The position numbers were made by a program, and so were the translations under genes. Below are positions 56,651 to 64,000 of a DNA stretch of 64,000 bases, in pieces (positions within the stretch are counted from its first letter, which is position 1; each line of letters opens with the position of its first letter). Source of the stretch: Prillingera fragicola. Taxonomy: Eukaryota > Basidiomycota > Tremellomycetes > Trichosporonales > Trichosporonaceae. The notes beneath the pieces are model-generated. The model did not search any database, was not told the origin of the DNA, and saw nothing but the letters and a program-made list of their open reading frames with translations. The stretch lies in assembly GCA_002335605.1 (NCBI GenBank), contig BEDY01000005.1, positions 1 through 64,000 on the forward strand, written 5' to 3'.

Positions 56651-58416
56651 TCACGCCACAGCAGACAACGGCTCGGCCTCGAGATACACGCGTCGCCACC
56701 ACTGCCTGCGGCGCGTCACGCGCCTCGGCCCTGGGGGGCTGCCTGGCGCCGAGGGCTCGTCCTGGGGCAGAGGCGATGGGTGGCTCCATGCGTCGTCCGT
56801 GTATGCCCAGCCGTCTGCGTTGTTAGCAGGATGTTACTGTTTGGGATGGACTCACCAGCGTCAGTGCCCACATCACTCCACATGCTGCACACATCGACCT
56901 TCCAGTCCTCGCCGGGGACAAAGGCCCACCCGTCCTTGAGGGCCAGGACCATGCGGTCGTCGCCATCCTTGGCCTTGCTGTCGTCCTCGTCTGCCCAGAG
57001 CGACTTGACGCCGTTGCGGACCTTTGTCCAAGGTCCACGTTCGGCAGCACGCAGGAAGCGCGCGGCATAGGCTCCAGGCTGGAGACCGCCGGGAGGCGGT
57101 TTCGCGACGATCTGTGGGTCAAGTCGCTCGTTTTCCCATGCAGCGATGCGGGCGATGCGACGGAGTCCGACAGAGTCTGGCAGGCCGTCGGTGAGGGCGA
57201 TGTCTTCCAGCTTTGACCTTGCTGTGAGAGCGGCGCGACTGCGGGGGAGCGATGCAAAGAAGGCGGTCAGGTGGGGGTGGAAGAAGAGAGGAGGCGCCAG
57301 GCCAGCGGGGAGGAGGAGATAGGGGATCGCCCAGCTTGGGGTGAGGGGGAGAAGGAGGGTGGGTGGGAGGAGCGCGAGGACGAGATGCGTCGGCGTCAGT
57401 GGGAACGAGGTTGGAGACGTGTCCTTGCCGCCGAGAAGGGCGAGGTAGGGCGTGACCAGGTCAAAGATGTCGGCAATCATACCCATGAGGTTCTGAATGG
57501 CCTGAATGTTCATGTAGTAGTCGACGGCCGACTCGGCCTCCTTGGCTGGGACGACAGGTGCACCCTCGGCCTCGGGTGCCGTGGACGCAGTGTAGGAGGC
57601 CGTTTCGGCAGCGATGCGCTGGGAGCCAGCATTGGGAGCAGGGATCATGACACCAAAGAGCGACGGAAGTGGGTTCTTGGTTTCGCGCATCTGTATGAGA
57701 ATGGCCAGCACGACGGCCGACGGGAGGAACAGGAGTGTGCGGGGCTGGAAACAGATGAACGTCCATGCGAGCATATATGCCCAGGTCCATATGGGTTTCT
57801 GCCAGAAGAGCACCTCTTCGACGCGGTCTTGCAGCCAGAACACTGGGCCCACCTGAGGTGTCAGCACGAGGTGTCTTGTGGGCGTAGCAAACGGCGCTGG
57901 GTGCTGGGTCTGAGCTGATGGTAGCCGAGAGCCGGTCGACATTGCGACTCGTACGAGCGGCAACAACAGCCATGAACAGTAATGACTCCCACGCCAGTTC
58001 TCCACCAGTCGGTCACACCCTCCAGGCCGCTTCTCGGCAGCAGGACTCACCTTGGTCACAAACCGCCTAAAGTTGTTGCTCATAACATTAAGCCCGAGCC
58101 CCTCCCTCTGACTGGTCAACTCCCTCGCCCTCCCCGGAGCCGCCGCCGCCGCGTTCGCCGGCAGCTTGGGCAGGTTTGCAGGCAGCAACGAGCTCAACAC
58201 GAGATCCGACACGTTGGTCGACAAGCTCGATCCGCCGGGAAAAACACGTTTCGGCGCAACAGGTGTCGGCGGCGGCGGAAAGCTCGGCCTCGGCGTGCCC
58301 GCTGCGGGCTGAGATCCGCGCCGTATGCCCGAGGCCGCCGTGGGGTCTGCGTCGGGCGGTGGGGGGATGGCGCGGGCTGCGCTGGGGACGTCAATGTATG
58401 CTGGCTCTTGTGCCAT
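56651..58416 (-). CDS. Peroxisomal membrane peroxin with dysferlin domain (Pex24/Pex30 family)
   Basis: The three-exon model is complement(56651..56814, 56856..57852, 58051..58416), giving 508 aa. The first 120 residues are Pro/Ala-rich, then PVFWLQDRVEEVLFWQKP starts the membrane region, with hydrophobic segments near residues 145-185 and again near 275-325, as in integral peroxins of the Pex24/Pex28-Pex32 type. The C-terminal part is a dysferlin-like module: ALKDGWAFVPGEDWKVD is the inner motif, and DGWAYTDDAW with RRRQWWRRVYLEA closes it. These proteins link peroxisomes to the ER and regulate peroxisome number. The first intron is 198 nt. The gene is divergent from IMP2 with only 125 bp between start codons. 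Which yeast Pex member it equals cannot be told. Confidence 0.9.
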
Positions 58417-58541
58417 GGTGGATGTTGTGACGGCAAGAGCAGGACGCGGTGACGTTTACAGTTAGCCGGAGCAGCCGGAGCAGTCGTGTTTTTGCCTCTG
58501 CACTCTCCTCCACCTCGACACATCTTTTACTGCTCACGGCC
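58417..58541. promoter_or_regulatory. Compact bidirectional promoter between the peroxin gene and IMP2
   Basis: Only 125 bases separate two divergent start codons, so both promoters and both leaders must fit or overlap here. A direct repeat CCGGAGCAG occurs twice around 58467-58484. The IMP2 side is CT-rich. No TATA box is seen. Confidence 0.6.
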
Positions 58542-59480
58542 ATGATTCGCTCATGGATCACATCGTTCTCGCCTGGGATCGCACGGACGGGCACATGGGT
58601 GCATGGCGGCGCACGATACGCGAGCTCCGGACAACGAGCACGACAACGGCATCACTCCGCACCGACTGGGTCGGCGGGGCAAGGGAGCTCGACGAACAGC
58701 GGCGCAAAGAGCTCCAAGTCTGGAACTGAGCAGGGGCAGCATAGGTGGAAACGATTCTGGGACGACGACCTGGTGCGGTTTACGCTGTAAGTCTCTGTCG
58801 CTCGTTGCGTCGAGCTGCTAGTGCAGCTAGGAGCTGGCAGCCAGCGACCGCTTCTAGGTTCCCAGCTTCACCGAGCACCAATTCCTACACAAGTGTACGT
58901 TAGCTGACACCCCAGGTCGGCTCTGTGCTGGATCCCCGTCGGTGCCCTGGTGGTGAAAAACGGGTTTACGCTCATCAACGTCGACGGCGGGAGCATGACG
59001 CCGACGTTCAACCCAGACTACTGGTCGGGGCGGAACTGGCACAGCGATATCGTGTTTGTCAACCGCTGGGCCATTACTCGGGGAAGTTATCGGCGTGGAG
59101 ATGTCGTTACTATGTGGTACGTCTTGCTCATGGTGGAAGGGAGGGTGCTGACGGCCAGGTCGCCCGACAGCCCGTCACAACTGGTCATCAAACGCATTGT
59201 CGCCCTCGAAGGCGACATTGTCACCCCGCTGCCCCCCTCACGGCCCCGGCCCGTAAAGATCCCCGAGGGCTACGCGTGGATCGAGGGCGACGCGCGGGAT
59301 CCGTCAAAGACGCGCGACTCGAACCGATACGGCCCCGTCCCGCTCGGTCTGATTGACGGCAGGGTCGAGTATATCCTCTGGCCGTGGAATCATGCTGCGC
59401 ATGTGCTGCCTGGGCCGGGCAAGAGTCAGACTCGCGTGAAGAAGCTTGGAAAGGGGTATGTCAAGCTTGGGATCCTCTAG
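58542..59480 (+). CDS. IMP2: Mitochondrial inner membrane protease subunit 2 (IMP2)
   Basis: The three-exon model is 58542..58786, 58916..59116, 59159..59480, giving 255 aa. It is a serine-lysine (S26) signal peptidase that cleaves sorting signals of proteins in the intermembrane space. The N-terminal 75 residues are Arg/Ser/Gly-rich without acidic residues early on, fitting a mitochondrial presequence. One hydrophobic segment (ALCWIPVGALVV) precedes the catalytic domain. Catalytic Ser lies at S108 in GGSMTPTFNP and Lys at K160 in VIKRIVALEGD. The box III/IV segment WIEGDARDPSKTRDSNRYGPVP is typical of Imp2. The three exons join in frame with short introns (129 and 42 nt). It is divergent from the peroxin gene. 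Confidence 0.94.
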
Positions 59481-59655
59481 CCTTCCTGGAAGGTCGAGGA
59501 GAGGACATAGGAGACGCTCAGAGGACAAAAGGGAGCAGCACATCACATCGCATTGCATGCATTGGTCTAGATCTAGGGTACAGATGCGGTCGTGATACAG
59601 TCGTGCGCGCGAGTTAAGCTCGCTACGCGCGTGTGTTTGGAGCTACGGCGCGGGA

Positions 59656-60479
59656 CTACTCGTCGTGCTCGCGCTGGCCCACCAACTGTCTCCTACGCAT
59701 GTCAGCTCGCCGCTAAAGCGCAGTCTCTGTCAGAACTCACAACAGGCGCGGGGCTCGAACAGTCCCTTCTCCGGTACGCGACCACATTTCACGCGGCCAG
59801 TAGTCCTGGAAGAACACATATGTGTGGCCGGCAAGGATACCGACAATGTCACCGAGGGCAGCCTGGAACCCTCCCTGGAGCAGCCACGAAAAGGCCACCA
59901 GGCAGATAGGGAGGTATGGCGCCGTGATTGTGATGACGCCGAACAGCGACATCTTGACGCTCGGATTTCTGCGCGACCAGATATACACGAGGGCAAAGGC
60001 GAGGGAGGAGGCGAAGAAGGGCATGGTGATGAGAGGGGAGATGGCGAGGAGAAAGCTCGCGATGAGGAAGAGGAGCCAGATGTAGTCTGCGCGGCGATTT
60101 GAGAACGAGTTTTCCTCCAGGAGGCGAGAGTAGCGCATCCTGGGTGGGTTAGTGCCCTGCTGTGCCGTGGTGCACGTACATGAAGACCAGGTGGAAGGCC
60201 AGATCTAGTGACAGACGGCCAAAGTAGACGAATGTTGTTATGAATCGCCATGGCTGGAGGTCAGAAAGTGTGAGTATCCTTGACCTACCTGCACGTTGGA
60301 TACTGCAGCCTTCCATGAAAAGTACAGCTGCAGCGGGGCGACAACCTGGCACTCCTTGCAATGTCAGCGTCATCGGCAATTGTGTCACGTACGACCAGGA
60401 GACTTGTGCCAACAGCTGCGACGAGCCATGCACGAGTGATGGGTGGAATAGATGTAAACCACTGTAGCGGTTCTGCCAT
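59656..60479 (-). CDS. DER1: Derlin (DER1-family ERAD channel protein)
   Basis: The five-exon model is complement(59656..59692, 59741..60139, 60180..60253, 60289..60354, 60393..60479), giving 220 aa. Derlins are rhomboid-fold ER membrane proteins that pass misfolded proteins to the cytosol for degradation. The start MAEPLQWFTSIPPITRAWL is typical of derlins, followed by the PWRFITTFVYFG motif (the conserved WR of the first loop) and several hydrophobic helices up to the late segment LAGHTYVFFQDYWPRE. The catalytic Ser/His of active rhomboids are absent, as in all derlins. The last exon is only 37 nt and supplies LVGQREHDE; its acceptor was chosen by a CTGAC branch point. All introns are 35-48 nt. 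It is divergent from ATG16. Confidence 0.92.
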
Positions 60480-60716
60480 TGTGAATGAGAGTGAGCGTGT
60501 GTGAGCAGCGAGAATGAGAGGTAGAAGATGTCGGATCAGTGGCAACGTCAATGGTGAATGGCCTCCACCTCACCACAACACGGCATTAGCGGGGGCAAAT
60601 ATTTCCTAATGTTTTATTAGCGGGAGTATATTTCTGATTAGCCGGTGGCAACAAGGGTCACGTTATCTGATGCTGCGTGACGCCATGGACTGTTGACAAC
60701 TACTCATTCACCAACA
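60480..60716. promoter_or_regulatory. Divergent promoter region of DER1 and ATG16
   Basis: The 237-base gap between divergent starts holds both promoters. It contains an unusually A+T-rich patch (about 60598-60640) with a near-duplicated TATTTCCTAATGTTTTATTAG/TATTTCTGATTAG pattern. That patch could be a nucleosome-depleted core, but no factor can be named. Confidence 0.5.
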
Positions 60717-62003
60717 ATGTCCACAATCACCTCCTCAGGACCCCCAGAATGGCAGAATATCATCAGGGCAAGGCTCATGGCTCAGGCGGCAGCGACAGAT
60801 CCAGTCCGGGATGTCATCGAGCAGTGTGCGTACAGCAATGTCGAGCGCGTCTGAGCACGTCCGGGATCGGCTCTTCCTCCCGAACGAACTGCTACTGGAG
60901 ACGCGAGCTGGCGTAGCAGGCTGTGGTATCGCGCGGTTCAACATCGCGAGAAGCAGCAGCAGAAGCTCATCGCTCACCAAGCTCTCCGCCCAGTAGCAGT
61001 TGAGGGCTAACGGTGTCGGGACGCGGACGGCCGCGACACGTCGGGACGGCACTGACGCGCGCAGACCAGAGGCTAGCCAAGGCCACACGAGAGCTCAAGA
61101 CGCGTAACCAAGCCCTACTGCGTAGCGGCGGCAGCGGAGGAGACGGGTGAGTCGCGCACGGCGCGCAGCGGCGTACCTGCCTCGAGTTAACGCTAACACC
61201 ACAGGTCCGTCCCGGAACACCTCCTGGTGCAACTCGACGCACAGTTGTCATCAATGCGCACAGAAATCTCGACGCTTTACCGAACCCAGGCTGCCGCGCA
61301 GAACAAGCAACTCAGCATGGCGGACGCGCTGCGTGATCGCGACGAGGAGGTGCGCGGTCTGCGGGAGGAAGTGCGCGAGTTGCGTGACGCGCGTGATTCA
61401 GGCGCGAGGAGGGAGCGGAATTGGGAGGAGAGGTGGAGGATGCGCGATGAGGATGTCAAGGTGAGCAAGCGGCACTTTGCCGCATGTCGAGCGGCGAGCA
61501 CGGCCGAGATCCTCCTCTTGATGCTGACGAACGCAGACACTACATGACGAGCTCCTGTCACAACAGATCGAAATCTCGGGCCTGTCACAGCGCAACACGG
61601 CGCTGCAGGCAGACAACGCGTCCTTGCTGCAGCGGTGGCTGGACAAGATGAACATGACGGCCGACGAGATGAACGCCGACTTTGAGCGCGAGGCGTCTAC
61701 TACTGCCCCTGCCGAGGGGGATTTTCAGCAGGGCGGGAAGGCATAGATCCTTCCCGCGACAGCGGAGATGCTTCTGGCGAGAAGAGCGGGGCAGCTGTAG
61801 CGGTGGCAACCGCGGCGACAAGAACAGAGACCGAGGTGCAGAAGGGCAAGGAAGGAGGGCTCAAGGTCGGCTCACCAGCCGGGGCGGCTGCGCGTACCCA
61901 CTCGCCCACGAGCGAAGGCGGGTGGGATGTCGTTGACGCCGAGTCGGGAAGAAGCGCACTAGACGATGAAGACTGGGCTGAGGCGAGGGAGAAGTCGACG
62001 TAG
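60717..62003 (+). CDS. ATG16: Autophagy protein ATG16
   Basis: The model is 60717..60825, 61065..61146, 61205..61460, 61537..61694, 61763..62003, giving 281 aa. ATG16 binds the ATG12-ATG5 conjugate to form the E3-like complex that lipidates ATG8. The N-terminal helix (PPEWQNIIRARLMAQ) is the ATG5-binding segment, followed by QRLAKATRELKTRN and a long coiled coil for dimerisation. The hallmark LLQRWLDKMNMTADEMN lies at about residues 175-195. Intron 1 is 239 nt; its splicing joins VIEQ to YQRLA in frame, as the family requires. The last intron (61695-61762) has a weak donor (GTCTAC); unspliced, the protein would stop at 61746 after GGKA (218 aa). The extension ends in an acidic WDVVDAESG/DDEDW tail and looks coding, so I favour the longer form. 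Confidence 0.85.
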
Positions 62004-62241
62004 AGATGTGTTGTACATTAAATGCAGACTTGATGGAATCTGACCGACTGACTCTAACATTTGCGGTCGGATTGACTTGTCACTTCTCTGGCTAAACCAC
62101 TTCGTACGAACTTCTCTCGTTGTCTGTTCTCTCCACTGTGCGGTCATGGCATTACTGAGTAGTGGAGCAGTATTCACAGCGCGACCAACAACTCTAAACC
62201 AGTGGCTCTCATTCATCTCCTTGTTGAGATAGTTTAATTAT

Positions 62242-63660
62242 TTATTTACACAAAGCCATCGCGGGCACCATGTCTCCCCTTACGCAATTAGCAACAACAC
62301 TCACACTGCTCCTCATAGCCTTCATCTCGTCAATCGCAGGCTCGAGCCACAGATCCACAATCCCGCACCGATAAAGCGGCACCAGCACACCATGATAGAC
62401 AGCAAACCGTTGCTCCATCGCCACAAGGATCAGTACCGCTCTCTGCCGCTTGGCGTCGGCCGTAAGCCTGCCAACAGCAGGCCTCGGGTCGAGGACGGCG
62501 TTGACGTCCGAGGCAAAGAGGATGAGCGCGGCAGCGGCCCGGAAGGTGAGTTGTCGCTTGAGACCCGGTGTCAGCGTCGGCCACGCCAAAGCGAGCTCCA
62601 TGGCAGTCTTGGGATACTGCCCATCAGCTCCCCCCGTCCAGAAAACGCACATCAAGAGCAAGCAACCGCAGAAACGTCGCGACCTCCTCCCCAAGCTCGC
62701 TTCGAAGCGCAAACCCGACCGCATCGCACTCGGCCTCCCACAGCCGCACCCTCTCCCGGACCCGCACAAACGCACCCACATCAAACCGCGCCATCGCATC
62801 CGCCTCACGCCCCCCCGGGCCGGGCGGGTGGGTGCAGAAACAGAACCGCACAGCGAGCCAGTCCCTGTGTCCCCCCCTGTGGTCCGCGGCGACTGCGCGC
62901 GCCGTCGCCGCGACGCGCTGCGTGGCCTGCGCCGGCGTCGGGCCCAGTGTGGCTAGGACGAGGGTCTTCAGCTCGGTTGACTCGGCGGGTGTGCTCCCCT
63001 TTTGAGCGTCAGTTGTGTCGCGCAAGCGTCGCTTACGAGGTTGTCTAGATCCCAGGCTGGGAGCGGATCCCCCGCTTTTGGGAGGGACGGGGGGAAGACC
63101 TCGGCGATTATATAGTCCGAGGCGCTCACGCCCGTAGCAGCCGTACACCTCTGGAGCGCGTTTACCTTCGCTGCGTGGCTGAGCGGCACACTTGCTGGAT
63201 CCGTCGGGCTGGCCGGAGGAGGGATCGAGGAGGGGGTGGCCGGCGGGAGGGGGGTCGAGGAGGGCGGGGTTGGCGGAGGAGGGATCGGCGACGACGACGA
63301 CCCCGATGCCACTGCCGGCGTGCCGAGAGCACGGTTGGGGGGCAGGTCTTGGGCGCGTCGGAGCTGGGCCACTCGGTGGGGAGGGTGGGGTTGGGTGTTC
63401 TTCTGTGCCGCGGAGGGCCACGGGGAAGGTGACGCTGTTGGGGCTGAGGTGATGGTGTTCACTGCTGCTTGGGCTTGGGCCGCTACGTTGAATGGAAGTG
63501 TGCCTGTAGCCGGTTGAGTACTGCCTGAGCTGCCGTGCGTCGTAGGGGGCAGGAGAGATGGGTGTACTGCCGGTGTGACGGGCGAGCTGGGCGGGTTCTG
63601 GGCGGGGAGGGTGCCTATGAATGCCAGGAGCTCTTCCACCTGGGTGCTATCCAGTGGCAT
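62242..63660 (-). CDS. Hypothetical protein with Pro-rich N-terminus and helical C-terminus
   Basis: The three-exon model is complement(62242..62616, 62651..62998, 63037..63660), giving 448 aa. The first 170 residues begin with a short helix (STQVEELLAFIGTLP) and then are Pro/Ser/Ala-rich and disordered. From about residue 175 the protein becomes ordered and helical: AAKVNALQRCTAATGVSASDYI, then LKTLVLATLG, READAMARFDVGAFVRVRERVRLWEAECDA, LGEEVATFLRLLAL and, after the last intron, LTFRAAAALILFASDVNAVLD. No family is recognised. Both introns (38 and 34 nt) have good donors (GTAAGC, GTGCGT) and restore one frame across three exons, which strongly supports a real gene. It is convergent with ATG16, 238 bp between stops. 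Confidence 0.72.
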
Positions 63661-63758
63661 GACTGCTTATGAGTACGAGTTGACGAAATCGGTACGGGTG
63701 ACATTGCTAGTCTTATAGCTTGCGTGATACCCATGTTTGTGTCGCGGCACATCAGTCA

Positions 63759-64000
63759 TCAGTTCTGATCTCCAGGTAGGCTGACCGCTGTCGACATGAA
63801 CTTGACGTCGTCCTCATCAGCATTCAGTCCCATCAGCCTCCAGCCCACGCTCCTCACACAAGGCGCAAGCTCCTGACCCTCAAAGCTCTGCGGGAAGCGT
63901 GTACCACTCTACATGGCGAAAGTCTACGTCGTGAAAGCCAAAGGGCAAGGGCCACGGAATTACATAAAGTCGTCGTCGTCGAGAACGTCGTCGTACGCCT
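63759..64000 (-). CDS. 3' end of a gene running off the window (partial)
   Basis: Two exon pieces are visible, complement(63759..63885, 63964..>64000). The outer piece reads AYDDVLDDDDF, an acidic stretch. After an inferred 78-nt intron (donor GTAATT) the frame continues FEGQELAPCVRSVGWRLMG, LNADEDDVKFMS and a short tail to a stop at 63759. The second piece looks clearly protein-like. The intron is less certain: without it the acidic frame would stop at 63960. The family is not recognised and most of the protein lies outside the window. Confidence 0.5.

Overview
This is nuclear DNA from a fungus, most likely a basidiomycete yeast of the Tremellomycetes, possibly Trichosporonales. The placement rests on GC-rich exons, many very short GT-AG introns (33-50 nt, donors often GTGAGT or GTGCGT, CTGAC/CTAAC branch points just before the acceptor), introns inside tRNA genes, and proteins of clear fungal type (OST1, ROT2, TFB3, DPH6, IMP2, DER1, ATG16). 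Two predicted proteins share a degenerate F-box-like pattern that I recall as abundant in Trichosporonales. No bacterial operon structure, virus or intact transposon is visible. All gene models were spliced by hand from splice signals and checked for reading-frame closure.

Layout. 1-132 is an almost pure G run, probably a sequencing or assembly artefact. 1.4-5.2 kb: two metabolic genes on the minus strand, a DapA-type aldolase/synthase and a zinc alcohol dehydrogenase. 5.7-6.7 kb: an F-box-like protein. 6.7-12.1 kb: sparse, with a small secreted SH3-like protein and an intron-bearing tRNA-Leu. 12.1-13.7 kb: an RWDD1/Gir2 homologue, then an intron-bearing tRNA-Gln. 14.3-21.1 kb: OST1 (oligosaccharyltransferase), a second F-box-like protein, and glucosidase II alpha. 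21.8-26.7 kb: a 1593-residue low-complexity protein of unknown role. 26.9-28.6 kb: a GPI-anchored GH16 glucanase. 29.5-39.5 kb: a coiled-coil protein, eIF4E, TFB3, DPH6 and an orphan. 39.5-53.5 kb: gene-poor, with tRNA-Gly, one uncharacterised spliced gene and one Pro/Gln-rich orphan. 53.5-64 kb: dense again, with an EH-domain/thiamine pyrophosphokinase fusion, a dysferlin-type peroxin, IMP2, DER1, ATG16, an orphan, and the 3' end of a further gene.

How the genes relate. These are mostly unrelated housekeeping genes. A loose theme is the secretory pathway: OST1 adds N-glycans, ROT2 trims them, DER1 retrotranslocates misfolded ER proteins, and the GH16 and SH3-like proteins are cargo. eIF4E, RWDD1/Gir2 and DPH6 all bear on translation. 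Several pairs are divergent and close (PEX-like/IMP2, 125 bp; DER1/ATG16, 237 bp; eIF4E/TFB3, 542 bp) and probably share promoters. I found no obvious new multi-gene system. The most unusual single gene is the EH-TPK fusion at 53522-56450.
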